From: Planctomycetota bacterium
GTDB lineage: Bacteria; Planctomycetota; Phycisphaerae; Sedimentisphaerales; Anaerobacaceae
NCBI GenBank assembly: GCA_019456145.1
Contig: VRUL01000013.1
Location: 62,001-126,000 of the forward strand
DNA length: 64,000 nucleotides
Direction: 5' to 3'
Part shown: piece by piece, positions 36,058 to 45,297 of the stretch
Numbering within the stretch: the stretch's first letter is position 1
Layout: each line of letters begins with the position of its first letter
Position numbers and translations under genes: made by a program
The notes under the pieces: model-generated
What the model was told of the DNA's origin: nothing
The model's input: only the letters and a program-made list of their open reading frames with translations
The model's database searches: none

Positions 36058-37194
36058 TTAGTCCTGCTTCATTGCATCAACGAAGCTGCTAAGATTGTTG
36101 ACCCACTTTTGTGCTTCGAGCAGGTCGACCTTGTCTGCTTTTACGAGCATTGCCAGGTGCTTTTCCATCGTAATCATTTTCTCGCCGGGCTTGTTTTTGA
36201 CCTTTATTTGCAGTTGCGAATAGATCTGCTCAATTTTTCCGGTGCGAATCAGGTTTGCGCATGCGTAGTTATTGTTGAGAATTTCCATTGCCACGAGCCT
36301 GCCTGTTCCGTCTTTTTTCGGGATAAGCTTTTGACAGATGATGTAGGCGAGGCTCAGGGAGAGCTGATTTTGCACTTCGCTCTGCCTGCCGGACGGGAAA
36401 TAATCGAGTATGCGTGTTACGGAGCCGGTCGCATCGCGGGTGTGCAGTGTGGAGAAGACCAGGTGGCCTGTTTCGGCGGCCATAAGTGTCATCTTAATCG
36501 TTTCAGGATCGCGCATTTCACCGACAAATACAATATCGGGGTCCTCGCGGAGCAGCGATCGCAAACCGTTGACGAATGATTTGACATCTCTTCCGACCTC
36601 ACGCTGCGAGATAAGAGCGTATTTTTGCTGAAAAAGGTACTCTATAGGATCTTCGAGCGTAATGATCCTGCAGGCGTGCTTTTCGCTGATGCGGTCGATG
36701 ATGGAGGCGATGGTGGTGGATTTTCCGGCCCCGGTGATGCCTGTCATCAGGACCAGGCCCTGCTTGCGGTTGATGATGTCCTTCCAGATGTCGTTGGGAA
36801 AGCCGATGGTCTCGACTTTCGGAATGTCCATGGATAAGGCACGGATGGCGGCGCAGATGCCGTCGTTATCCCTGAAGACATTTATGCGAAACTGCAGTTG
36901 GCCGAGCCTGTGGGAGCAGTCCACGCTGTATTGGTTGTTGAACTTTTGCAGGTTTTCGTCGGAAAGCAGCGGATAGATGAGCTTAGTTGCGAGTTCGTGT
37001 GTTACAGATACACCTTTTAGCTTTACGAGGTTGCCGTCGATACGGTAAGCTGGGGGCGTGCCGACTTTGATGTGCAGGTCGGAGACCCGCATGACGCCGT
37101 GCTCCTCGAAATAAGCCAACATATCGCGAATGCTCAGCTTTCCGAGCTTCTCGGTTGCATAGACTTTTGCGGTGTCCGGGTATCCTTGAGCCAT
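36058..37194 (-). CDS. pilT: PilT-type retraction ATPase
   Basis: 378-residue cytoplasmic hexameric ATPase of type IV pilus retraction or related machines. An N-terminal PAS-like part includes VSDLHIKVGTPPAYRIDGN. Walker A is GITGAGKS at 152-159, Walker B region DIVFVGEMRDPETI, and the His-box HLVFSTLHTRDATG. The GspE/PilB zinc cysteines are absent, supporting PilT over PilB. The usual AIRNLIREGK motif is diverged (ACANLIRTGKIEQIYSQLQ). No other pilus genes are adjacent. Confidence 0.93.
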   Translation of the reverse strand: MAQGYPDTAKVYATEKLGKLSIRDMLAYFEEHGVMRVSDLHIKVGTPPAYRIDGNLVKLKGVSVTHELATKLIYPLLSDENLQKFNNQYSVDCSHRLGQLQFRINVFRDNDGICAAIRALSMDIPKVETIGFPNDIWKDIINRKQGLVLMTGITGAGKSTTIASIIDRISEKHACRIITLEDPIEYLFQQKYALISQREVGRDVKSFVNGLRSLLREDPDIVFVGEMRDPETIKMTLMAAETGHLVFSTLHTRDATGSVTRILDYFPSGRQSEVQNQLSLSLAYIICQKLIPKKDGTGRLVAMEILNNNYACANLIRTGKIEQIYSQLQIKVKNKPGEKMITMEKHLAMLVKADKVDLLEAQKWVNNLSSFVDAMKQD

Positions 37195-37376
37195 ATTTAT
37201 ATGCCCTCAGGTAAGAATGAAAAAGCGGTTTGCCTGAAAAGTCTCTGGCCCTTCTGTAACTATATGTAGTATATCAAAATACAAGCCGGAAAGCAAGGCG
37301 GAATGTCGTGAATAGTGAATAGTGAAGGGTGTCTCGACGGTGAAGAGCTATGCCAAGAGCCGGCTAATCGGTGCGG

Positions 37377-37490
37377 CTATTTGGCGGTTTTTTTGCCGGT
37401 TTTGTCTGTCACATTGATTATATCCGTGGCCTCAAAGCTGATTCCGTCAGTCAATCGGCCGGTGATTGTCAGCTCGGCTTCGCCAGCCTT
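37377..37490 (-). pseudogene. Stranded C-terminal domain remnant behind the beta-helix gene
   Basis: On the minus strand, codons from 37490 read KAGEAELTITGRLTDGISFE, then ATDIINVTDKTG, ending TAK and TAG at 37377-37379. This is the last third of the same small beta domain seen inside the preceding gene (VGQVELTITAQLTNATCFQG, then TDVIRVID). It starts 31 bp after that gene's stop, in another frame and without its first two thirds, so it is a fossil of a duplication, replacement or cassette insertion. Confidence 0.7.
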
Positions 37491-37521
37491 TTGATTGCCG
37501 TGAGGTCGTGGCAGAAGCTAA

Positions 37522-40254
37522 TTATGGCGGTGGTGGAGGAAGCGGGGGTGGTTGGGGTCCATAAGTTGTGAAGTTCCAGAGTTGTCCGGTGGTTGTACCC
37601 CATTTATTTATCTCATCGATACGCCAGAGGTAAGTCGTGTCATAATCCATCGTGCCGAGGTCAAATGTTGTCGCAGTCTGGTTGCCGATGAAGGGTAGAG
37701 GATTAGCGGTTCCAAAGTACACATCGTGCGATGTGGCACCATAACCAGCCGTCCAGCTAAGATCGGCGGTTGTGCCGACATCCGTTGCACCATCAGCAGG
37801 ATTCGGATTGCCGGCCTTTCCGTACTTGGCCAATTTTCCACCACCTTCATCTATGACTCTAATTACATCTGTGCCCTGGAAGCAGGTTGCGTTCGTTAAC
37901 TGGGCGGTGATTGTCAACTCGACTTGGCCAACGTCGAGGATGGCCTGAAGCTGTTCTTCGTTGAACCTGGCCATCATAACTTGCTCTTTTTCATTGATAA
38001 AAAGCTGCTCAGGTTCAATTTCATCTTCAAGAAGCAGAATACAGAAGTCAATCTCAGCGACATTGTAATTTTCTGGAAACCAGAGAAGGGCGGTAATCCT
38101 TTTTCCCTTTTTTGCAAGATTGATTGTATGGGGTACAATCCTGACCTCGGCCGGTACTAAATGTCTATACTCAAAGGCTCCCATATCGATTCGGCAGCCG
38201 ATTACACGAGGTTTGCCGTCCAAATCTCTCTCGTTGGTTTCAGCGATGTAATTCGGATCGCCGGTATTTATACAGGGCGAATCCGGCAACAGATGATAGT
38301 CACCCTCAATCCAGAAATCGTCCATTGTATCATCTGGCGTATCGTTGGAATCCCAGTAACCAAGGTCAACAAAACACGGGTCTGCATCAATGTTGCCCTG
38401 GCCTGGCAAGCCACCTTCGATGTTGCTGTAGGTTGCATGAACTGCACCGCTTATTCCATAACTGCCGTTGCCCCAGAAGATGCAGTTGATCACCGGAATA
38501 GGATAGCTATCGTTGAACATTGCGCCACCGTGTTGGCCTACGTTCCCGCTGAAAGTGCATTTTTTCACTTTTGGGCTGCTGTGATCGTTGCACATTCCTC
38601 CACCTCTGCCATCGTAGTACCCTGCCGCATTTCCGGTGAACGTGCAATTGTCCACTATCGGGCTGCTGTAGTAGTTGTACATCCCGCCGCCAAAACCAAG
38701 CGGATAGTCATAAATTGCGGGGATAAATCCGAAGAATCCAACAAAGTTTGCACTAAAGATACAATTGGTCACTGTAGGGCTACTGCTGCTGTTGTACATT
38801 CCACCGCCTCGATGTCTGGCTGTGTTGCGACTGAAAGTGCAGTTGGTCAGTGTCGGGCTGCTGCGGCTGTTGTTCATCCCGCCGCCATCGTAGGTGGCCG
38901 AGTTGCTGCTGAAAGTGCAGTTGGTCAGTATGGGGCTGCTTTCTCTTGTACTTGTATAGGACGTATTGGATATACCGCCTCCGGAGTATGCCGAGTTCTC
39001 ATTGAAAGTGCAGTTTGTCAGTGTTGGGCTGCTCCCAAAGTTTAACATTCCGCCGCCGACGTCTGCGGAGTTACCGCTGAACGTGCAGTTTGTCAGTGTT
39101 GGGCTGCTATCAAGGTTTAATATTCCGCCGCCTCCGCCCCGCCCAATCCTATTAGTTCCGGCTGAGTTGCCATGAAAGGTGCAGTTTGTAAGTGTTGGAC
39201 TGCTCTGACTTCCCCAGACGTTTTCATTATACATCCCGCCGCCGCTGCGGCTCGCCGAGTTCCCGTTGAAGGTGCAGTCTGTAAGTATTGGGCTGCTCAC
39301 AAGGTTTAACATTCCGCCGCCGTCGTAGCTCGCCGAGTTCCCGTTGAAGGTGCATTTGATGAATGTCGGGCTACTTTCAATGTTAAACATCCCTCCGCCT
39401 TCCCGGCTCGCCGAGTTTTCTTTGAATGTGCAGTTTGTAAGTGTCGGGCTGCTATCAATGTTCTCCATTCCGCCGCCGTGGTCTGCCGAGTTGCCGCTGA
39501 ATGTGCAGTTTGTTAGTGTCGGGCTGCTATCAAGGTTCTCCATTCCGCCGCCGGAGTCGGCCCAGTTGCTGCTGAATGTGCAGTTTGTTAGTGTTGGGCT
39601 GCTGTTGCTGTTTGACATTCCGCCGCCCCAATTGGCTGAATTGCTGCTAAAGGTGCAGTTTGTCAGTGTCGGGCTGCTCAACCAGTTGTTGTACATTCCG
39701 CCACCGGAGCCTGCTGAGTTATTACTGATAATGCAGTTTTTAATCACGGGGGCAGTTAAGTTTGTCTCAGAGAAAATTTCCGGAGATGATTGTTCACTAA
39801 GTGTGCCCGGCGGCGGCGGTGGAGGAGGTGGAGGAGGGCCTGGTGGGCCCGGTGCCCGGCCGCAGTAGATTCCGCCGCCATATTCGGCGTTGCCGTTTGT
39901 GATTGTAAAACCATTCAAAACACAATTAGCGTCTTCACCACTATGGAAAGTTACCACCGAACGTTTCTGGTTGCCGTCAATGATTGTTGCAGCGACCACG
40001 TCCGGATTGCATGGGTCAGTACTCATCAAGGTAATATTCCTGACGTTAAAATTGATATTTTCCAAATACCGTCCCTCGGCAACAATAATGGTATCGCCAT
40101 TTTTGGAATTGTTGATAGCGGCCTGGATGTTATTGAAATCGGCTGGGCCATCGTTGTCGACGTAGATTATTCGTTCTGCGAAGGTTGGGGCTGCCGTCAG
40201 CAAGACGAATACCACTATAAGCGGTGTAATTATGCGATTTGTTCTCGCACTCAT
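37522..40254 (-). CDS. Large secreted beta-helix repeat protein with FN3-like polyproline tail
   Basis: 910 residues. A signal peptide (ending TFAER near 27) precedes a pectin-lyase-like start (IIYVDNDGPADFNNIQAAI). A coil array of about 15 near-identical units (SSPTLTNCTFSGNSADHGGG) follows from about residue 170 to 580. A polyproline insert (residues about 134-149) interrupts the helix start. After the array come a small beta domain (EVRIVPHTINLAKKGKR to GTDVIRVID) and an FN3-like cassette (GNPNPADGATDVGTTADLSW to YLWRIDEIN) ending PPPLPPPPP. Shared with other secreted proteins here. Probably a surface carbohydrate-associated protein; no catalytic residues picked out. Confidence 0.8.
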   Translation of the reverse strand: MSARTNRIITPLIVVFVLLTAAPTFAERIIYVDNDGPADFNNIQAAINNSKNGDTIIVAEGRYLENINFNVRNITLMSTDPCNPDVVAATIIDGNQKRSVVTFHSGEDANCVLNGFTITNGNAEYGGGIYCGRAPGPPGPPPPPPPPPPGTLSEQSSPEIFSETNLTAPVIKNCIISNNSAGSGGGMYNNWLSSPTLTNCTFSSNSANWGGGMSNSNSSPTLTNCTFSSNWADSGGGMENLDSSPTLTNCTFSGNSADHGGGMENIDSSPTLTNCTFKENSASREGGGMFNIESSPTFIKCTFNGNSASYDGGGMLNLVSSPILTDCTFNGNSASRSGGGMYNENVWGSQSSPTLTNCTFHGNSAGTNRIGRGGGGGILNLDSSPTLTNCTFSGNSADVGGGMLNFGSSPTLTNCTFNENSAYSGGGISNTSYTSTRESSPILTNCTFSSNSATYDGGGMNNSRSSPTLTNCTFSRNTARHRGGGMYNSSSSPTVTNCIFSANFVGFFGFIPAIYDYPLGFGGGMYNYYSSPIVDNCTFTGNAAGYYDGRGGGMCNDHSSPKVKKCTFSGNVGQHGGAMFNDSYPIPVINCIFWGNGSYGISGAVHATYSNIEGGLPGQGNIDADPCFVDLGYWDSNDTPDDTMDDFWIEGDYHLLPDSPCINTGDPNYIAETNERDLDGKPRVIGCRIDMGAFEYRHLVPAEVRIVPHTINLAKKGKRITALLWFPENYNVAEIDFCILLLEDEIEPEQLFINEKEQVMMARFNEEQLQAILDVGQVELTITAQLTNATCFQGTDVIRVIDEGGGKLAKYGKAGNPNPADGATDVGTTADLSWTAGYGATSHDVYFGTANPLPFIGNQTATTFDLGTMDYDTTYLWRIDEINKWGTTTGQLWNFTTYGPQPPPLPPPPP
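38760..39740 (-). repeat. Tandem coding repeats of the beta-helix array
   Basis: About a dozen 66-87-bp units with a constant core (GCTGAATGTGCAGTTTGTTA on the plus strand, CTGACAAACTGCAC sense words) encode successive beta-helix coils. High nucleotide identity between neighbouring units points to expansion by unequal recombination or slippage, and copy number may vary between strains. Confidence 0.8.
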
Positions 40255-40397
40255 TTTGCTCTCCTTGAAAAGTATATTGTCTGAACATCAATATACCAAA
40301 TTTCGGTATCGAAAGCAAAAGAATATGGGACGTATGAGCAGGCCATCGAATTTTAGTGCAATACGCGGGATTTTTCGCCTTGGCGGGCGTGAGGGGT

Positions 40398-40566
40398 GCA
40401 CGTCATCTTTGTAGGTAAAAAAGGGGATTATATGCTTATAGAGCCATACTGCTGCCTATTTGAAGGTGTGGATTCCCGCTTTCGCGGGAATGACAGGAGG
40501 CAAGTATTAAAAGATGCGAAATTGCAGACGAAGCCCCCAAAAAATCTACCTACAATCGTGACGGGC
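40398..40566. mobile_element. MITE-like element with 20-bp terminal inverted repeats
   Basis: The left end GCACGTCATCTTTGTAGGTA (40398-40417) matches the reverse complement of the right end (40547-40566) at 16 of 20 positions. The element is 169 bp, has no ORF, and contains the 40471-40496 hairpin. A flanking target-site duplication was not evident. Non-autonomous element inferred; a decayed regulatory palindrome is an alternative. Confidence 0.4.
40471..40496 (+). repeat. Dispersed hairpin repeat, copy 3 (best preserved)
   Basis: GATTCCCGCTTTCGCGGGAA followed by TGACAG. A perfect 8-bp stem ATTCCCGC/GCGGGAAT (40472-40479 with 40484-40491) has a TTTC loop. This form is a common intergenic repeat in many bacteria. 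Confidence 0.75.
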
Positions 40567-40584
40567 ATCCGGGTGGGAGACTTT

Positions 40585-40863
40585 TTATTTTTTCTTTTTG
40601 TTGGTGAGCCAATCGTTTAGGTTTTTGGCGAGTATTTCCACGTTTCTTTTTTGCATAATGTGGTCAATGATTGCGGGGGGGATTTTGAGCTTTTCCATAG
40701 CCTTTTGCGCTCTTTGCCAGAGCCTTTCCTGTTTGGCGTGGGTGTCGGCCAGGTAGAGATCGGTGACCAACTCTCCGAGTTTGCCGAGCATTATCGTATC
40801 GAGGTTATCGTAATACCTTGAGATTACATCCTTTTGATATGCGGAACGTTCGTTTTTAGCCAT
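40585..40863 (-). CDS. Small conserved hypothetical protein
   Basis: 92 residues, helical and charged, with no membrane segment or signal peptide. The N-terminus MAKNERSAYQKDVISRYYDN and the central ELVTDLYLADTHAKQERLWQ suggest a coiled or helical-bundle protein, and the C-terminus is a lysine tail. I recall similar short proteins from planctomycete genomes but no function. It is divergent from lptD and could share its promoter region (40864-41075). Coding character looks good, but the role is unknown. Confidence 0.6.
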   Translation of the reverse strand: MAKNERSAYQKDVISRYYDNLDTIMLGKLGELVTDLYLADTHAKQERLWQRAQKAMEKLKIPPAIIDHIMQKRNVEILAKNLNDWLTNKKKK

Positions 40864-41075
40864 AAATTCCCATTTCGTATTGTGTATATTGCATATCGTA
40901 ATTTTGAGAACCTCTTTTACAGGAAACTTTTAGATAAATCAAGTTACGAGTAGTATTAAGTTGGTTTTTACTGGCTTTGGGAAGAGAATTGGCTATAATT
41001 CGTGATTCGTGGATCGTGAAGCGTAGATGCGTGAATGGGTTTATCTGTACATGCGTAGATGGGCGACACCAGAAA

Positions 41076-44000
41076 GTGGATAGAATAAAGAATCGGCTGT
41101 TTATTTTGGTTTTTTTCTCCATAGCGTTATTGCTGCCCGAGGCAGCTTTTTCGGCTCTCCGGGATGAAAGAGGCGGGACAGCAGGAGCCCGGCTAAACCA
41201 CCGGAACTGGGTAGGTGAGGATTTGCACCTGAAAGGGCCGGAGGTTATTACCGCTGCTTTGGCGGCGAAAAGCGGCGGTGAGCATACTTTGCTTTTTGAG
41301 GGCGGATTTTCGATGTCTATCGGGGCAAATCAATTGTTTAGCGATAAAGCTGTGGTATGGCTTAAAGAAATGATTAAGGATAAAGGATTATTGATTAGTG
41401 AAAAGGCAGTCCGAGAGGACTCCATAGGAGGACCAAACAATCATTTATCAATAATCAAGAATCATTCAGAAAGGATTCGCATTGACTATCAGGCGAGGGT
41501 GTATTTGCAGGGTAATGTATCGGTTAAGAAGGGCAAGGGCGCCAGGGCCACTGGTTTGGCCGAGAAAGTGCTTGAAAAAGGCCGGTCGATGGTGGTTGGT
41601 TTTGATGTGAGCGGTGAGGTATTTGTAACGGCCGAGAAAAGAAAGACCGGCGACCTTCACGGGTCAGAGCTTTACACAAAGGCGCTTGCTGCGGTATGGG
41701 GCATTGAGGTAAAGTCGTCCCCCTTGCCGTCGGTGCCGGCAGAGAGGGATGTAAACCTGCCTGTAGAGACGAAAGGGGCCCAAAGAGCGGCTAAAGAAGT
41801 GGTTACAGTTAAGCTTGCCCCCTTGCAACCTGAGGTGGCAGAGAAGGGGGGGGAGCCGGGGAAGAAAGCGCCGAGTTTCAGGTATCCGGTTAATATACGA
41901 CCTGCGGGTGAAGCCGCACTGAGGTTGGAGTCGACTCAGACAGCAGATGCCGAAGATGTCATGACTATAATGGGCAGGTTCTATCTATGGCAACAGGACA
42001 AGGAAGGCGGTTTGCTGGAATTGCAGGCAGATAACGCAGTTGTATGGTATGCCGAGGGTCCGTCGCCCCGCGAGGGGGAAGCCGAGGCGGGAAGTGCGAT
42101 TGGCGAAAATGTAAAGGCGATTTATTTGGCGGGAGACGTTGTGATGACTACCGGGGAGCGGACGATTCGGTCTGAGGAGATTTTCTACGATTTCGACCAG
42201 AAGAAGTCGCTTGTGATAAATGCTGTGATGAGGAGCTTCGATGTGGGGCGGGGGATTCCGATTTATGCCAGGGCCGCGAAACTGAGGCAATTGGCGGAAA
42301 ATAAGTTTGCCCTTGAGGAAATCACTTTGACCAGCAGTGAATTTTATCTTCCACAGATTTCATTTAACGCATCGAGTATGATAATCACCGATACGACCAG
42401 CGTTGATGAGCGGAAAGGGAAGGTCTCGGATGCCAGTTATGATGCACAGATGCGTGATGTGCGTTTTAAGGTGGGCGGTAGAACGATTTTCTACTGGCCC
42501 TTTATACGTAGTAACCTTCAAAGGCCTGATACTGCGCTCAAAAGCGTGGGTGTGATTAATGATGACGTCTGGGGCACATCTGTTGAGACGCGCTGGCACC
42601 TGTCTCGGCTGTTAGGATTGCGGGAAACCGAGGGGACCAACAGCACTTTTGCCCTGGACTATTATGGCAAGCGCGGCATAGGCAGCGGAGCAGAGATTAC
42701 TTATGAAAGAGAGGATTATTTCGGCAGGCTTTTAGGTTATATTATCCGCGACGGCGGCGAAGACAGGCTTGGCCGGAACAGCACGCGACGGGACCTTGAG
42801 CCTCCCCGTGAACTTCGCGGCCGATTTCACTGGCAGCACCGGCATTTTCTTCCTCATAGCTGGCAGCTTACCACTGAGGTCAGTTACGCCTCGGATGAGA
42901 ATTTCATAGAGGGATATTATCGGAGCGAATTCAACGTGGGCAAGGAACAGGAGACGTTGGTTCATTTGAAGCGTATTGAGGACAACTGGGGTCTTGCGTT
43001 TTTGGGCAAGGCGAGGATAAACGATTTTCAGAACAAGCTTGAAGAATTGCCAAGTGCAGAGTTTCATTGGGCGGGCCAGTCGCTTTTCGATGATAAGTTG
43101 ACATTGTACCTTGACAGTCAGGTCAGCCGGTTCCGTCAGCGTCTGGCATCGGGCAGCACCTTAGGATTATCGGAGGAGTCCTTTACGTTTATGTCGGAGC
43201 GGGCAGAGCTTGATATGCCGATGAGGTGGGGCTTCGCGAAGGTTGTGCCATTCGTTGCCGGGACGTTTGCTTATGAGGACGGCAGCGGTTTTGCCAGTGA
43301 TATTGACGGCGGAGCAGCGGGTAGAGAAGATAGTATCTGGATTGGTGAAGTAGGCGCTCGTGTGTTCCCTGTTCCAATCTGGAAGGTATATCCTGATGTC
43401 GAGTCTCGGCTTTGGGATTTGAAGGGCTTGCGGCATATAATAGAGCCTCGTATAACGGCAGTGGGTTATAGCGAGAGTGAGTCGGTCGCTGAACAGCGGG
43501 ATATTTTGAACGTAGGTATAACACAGCGTCTGCAAACCAAACGTGGTCCTGCTGATAAGCAACGTACCACCGATTGGATGCGGCTTGATATGGATGTTAC
43601 GTGGCTGAACAACTCCGGAGACGACTCTGCGGGTGCGGACGAGTTTGTCTGGAACAAGCCATTTATTCCTCTTGTGAACCGCTTCAGCGGGGTTGTGCCG
43701 TTGCAAGACAGGCGGAGCGGCGGTATATTTGGTCCGAGGCGTAATTACATCGGTGCAGACTATATCTGGCGTCTGAGTGATACGACAGCGGTGTTGAGTG
43801 ATATGAATTATGATATGCAAAGCGGTGTTGTTCAGCAATTTAATGTTGGTTTTTCGCGTTTGCGTTGGCCCAATTTGAGTTATTATATAGGCAGCAGATA
43901 TTTGAAGCGTATTGACAACGGCTTCGGCGAAGAAGGCTCGAATTCGTTTACTTTTGCGGCCACTTATGTGCTTGACTCACGATATACGGTTGTTGTTTCG

Positions 44001-44210
44001 CAGCAGTATGATTTTGACTACGGAGCGAATATACGCAGCGATCTCACTCTTATCCGCCGTTATCACCGTCTGTATTACGGTATTACGTTCAGGGTGGATG
44101 AGTCTCTGGATCGACAGTCAATTATCTTTAGCGTCTGGCCGGAGGGTATACAGGAGCTTGGGATTGGGCCTGACAGGTATATGGGCCAGGGCGGTTCGAT
44201 ACGTTATTAA
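41076..44210 (+). CDS. lptD: LPS-assembly outer-membrane protein LptD-like
   Basis: 1044 residues from the proposed GTG start at 41076 (the open frame begins at TTG 40977, but the first 33 codons are word-like DNA). A signal peptide (IKNRLFILVFFSIALLLPEA) precedes an OstA/LptA-like beta-jellyroll (about 300-440, with GRFYLWQQDKEGGLLELQAD and IYLAGDVVMTTGERTIRSEE). A long beta-barrel domain follows, with FALDYYGKRGIGSGAEITYE and alternating aromatic strands to the C-terminus. In other bacteria LptD inserts LPS in the outer leaflet. The N-terminal ~240-residue extension is atypical. The start is uncertain. Confidence 0.8.
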   Translation: MDRIKNRLFILVFFSIALLLPEAAFSALRDERGGTAGARLNHRNWVGEDLHLKGPEVITAALAAKSGGEHTLLFEGGFSMSIGANQLFSDKAVVWLKEMIKDKGLLISEKAVREDSIGGPNNHLSIIKNHSERIRIDYQARVYLQGNVSVKKGKGARATGLAEKVLEKGRSMVVGFDVSGEVFVTAEKRKTGDLHGSELYTKALAAVWGIEVKSSPLPSVPAERDVNLPVETKGAQRAAKEVVTVKLAPLQPEVAEKGGEPGKKAPSFRYPVNIRPAGEAALRLESTQTADAEDVMTIMGRFYLWQQDKEGGLLELQADNAVVWYAEGPSPREGEAEAGSAIGENVKAIYLAGDVVMTTGERTIRSEEIFYDFDQKKSLVINAVMRSFDVGRGIPIYARAAKLRQLAENKFALEEITLTSSEFYLPQISFNASSMIITDTTSVDERKGKVSDASYDAQMRDVRFKVGGRTIFYWPFIRSNLQRPDTALKSVGVINDDVWGTSVETRWHLSRLLGLRETEGTNSTFALDYYGKRGIGSGAEITYEREDYFGRLLGYIIRDGGEDRLGRNSTRRDLEPPRELRGRFHWQHRHFLPHSWQLTTEVSYASDENFIEGYYRSEFNVGKEQETLVHLKRIEDNWGLAFLGKARINDFQNKLEELPSAEFHWAGQSLFDDKLTLYLDSQVSRFRQRLASGSTLGLSEESFTFMSERAELDMPMRWGFAKVVPFVAGTFAYEDGSGFASDIDGGAAGREDSIWIGEVGARVFPVPIWKVYPDVESRLWDLKGLRHIIEPRITAVGYSESESVAEQRDILNVGITQRLQTKRGPADKQRTTDWMRLDMDVTWLNNSGDDSAGADEFVWNKPFIPLVNRFSGVVPLQDRRSGGIFGPRRNYIGADYIWRLSDTTAVLSDMNYDMQSGVVQQFNVGFSRLRWPNLSYYIGSRYLKRIDNGFGEEGSNSFTFAATYVLDSRYTVVVSQQYDFDYGANIRSDLTLIRRYHRLYYGITFRVDESLDRQSIIFSVWPEGIQELGIGPDRYMGQGGSIRY

Positions 44211-44273
44211 AAGGCAATTGTGAATCGAAAGACGTGTTTCGAACGAGGCATGCAGTAATTTAAGGAGAATGGT

Positions 44274-45218
44274 ATGGCGTTAGTGAACACGAAAAAGATG
44301 TTCGAGATGGCTTATAAAAATGGCTATGCAATTGGTGCGTTCAATGTAAACAATATGGAGATTACGCAGGGTATTATAGAAGCAGTGGCTGAAGAGAAGG
44401 CGCCGCTTATCCTGCAGGTATCAAAAGGGGGACGTGAATATGCGAGTCTGAGCTATTTGCGGGCGATCATTGATGTTGTGGTTGAGGAAAATCCGGACAT
44501 CCCAATCGCAATAAACCTTGACCACGGGGATACATTTGAGACGTGTAAACAATTCGTGGATGCCGGCTTTACTTCGGTGATGATAGATGCTTCATCGAAG
44601 CCGTTCGAGGAAAACATTGAAATCACGAAGCAGGTGGTTGAGTATGCACACCCCAGGGACGTGGTTGTTGAGGCGGAGCTGGGCCAGTTAGGCGGAATTG
44701 AAGAGGAAGTTGTTGGTGTCGACGATGTGGACACACACGTTGCTGACCCTGAGCAGGTTCAGGAATTCGTTGAGAAAAGCGGCTGTGATTCTTTAGCTAT
44801 TGCCTGCGGAACAAGCCATGGTGCCTACAAGTTCAAAACAGCCCCCACACTTGCATTCGACGTGATAGAAGAGATTCAGAAAAGGCTCCCGGGTTTTCCC
44901 CTGGTCATGCATGGTTCAAGCAGCGTCCTGAAGGAATTTGTGGACCTTATCAACAAATACGGCGGCCAGATGCCTAATGCAATGGGTGTGCCGGAGGAGA
45001 TGGTCAGCAGGGCGTCAAAAATGGGGATGTGCAAGGTCAATATAGATACGGACCTTCGATTAGCATTAACATCAAAGATACGGCAGGTTTTTGCCGAAAT
45101 ACCAAGTGAGTTTGACCCTCGCAAGTATCTGGGGCCGGGTAGGGAGGCTATTAAGGAAATGGTCAAGCACAAGCTGCACGTTGTAGGTTGTGCCGGGAAG
45201 GCGGCTGAATGTCGGTAA
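44274..45218 (+). CDS. fba: Class II fructose-bisphosphate aldolase
   Basis: Zinc-dependent aldolase of glycolysis and gluconeogenesis, cytoplasmic. Class II signatures: the N-terminal GYAIGAFNVNNMEITQGII, the zinc-ligand motif NLDHGDTFETCKQFVDAGF, GVEAELGQLGG-type EAELGQLGGIEEE, the His-containing ACGTSHGAYKF, and the phosphate loop LVMHGSSSV. The late KVNIDTDLRLALT is also conserved. Length 314 is normal. AAGGAG precedes the ATG by 6 nt. Confidence 0.96.
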   Translation: MALVNTKKMFEMAYKNGYAIGAFNVNNMEITQGIIEAVAEEKAPLILQVSKGGREYASLSYLRAIIDVVVEENPDIPIAINLDHGDTFETCKQFVDAGFTSVMIDASSKPFEENIEITKQVVEYAHPRDVVVEAELGQLGGIEEEVVGVDDVDTHVADPEQVQEFVEKSGCDSLAIACGTSHGAYKFKTAPTLAFDVIEEIQKRLPGFPLVMHGSSSVLKEFVDLINKYGGQMPNAMGVPEEMVSRASKMGMCKVNIDTDLRLALTSKIRQVFAEIPSEFDPRKYLGPGREAIKEMVKHKLHVVGCAGKAAECR

Positions 45219-45297
45219 GTTCGCTGTCCGCGTCCTGTTGCTTGTCTGATATTGGCTGCAGGAGACGCGTTATTAACTATGAGGAATTAATTACGAG

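Larger units (their letters stand above)
40255..40584. other. 330-bp intergenic region holding a MITE-like element
   Basis: No gene. The segment 40398-40566 has 20-bp terminal inverted repeats and carries hairpin repeat copy 3 near its centre. The remaining 140 bp next to the beta-helix gene would hold that gene's promoter; no clear consensus was found. Confidence 0.5.

Noticed and set aside
38760..39740. CRISPR-like regular repeats
   Set aside because: The units have variable length (66-87 bp), are in frame, and encode beta-helix coils; no cas genes nearby.
38161..39868. Plus-strand frames of 294 and 174 codons
   Set aside because: Shadows of the minus-strand beta-helix array, open only because of the repeat.
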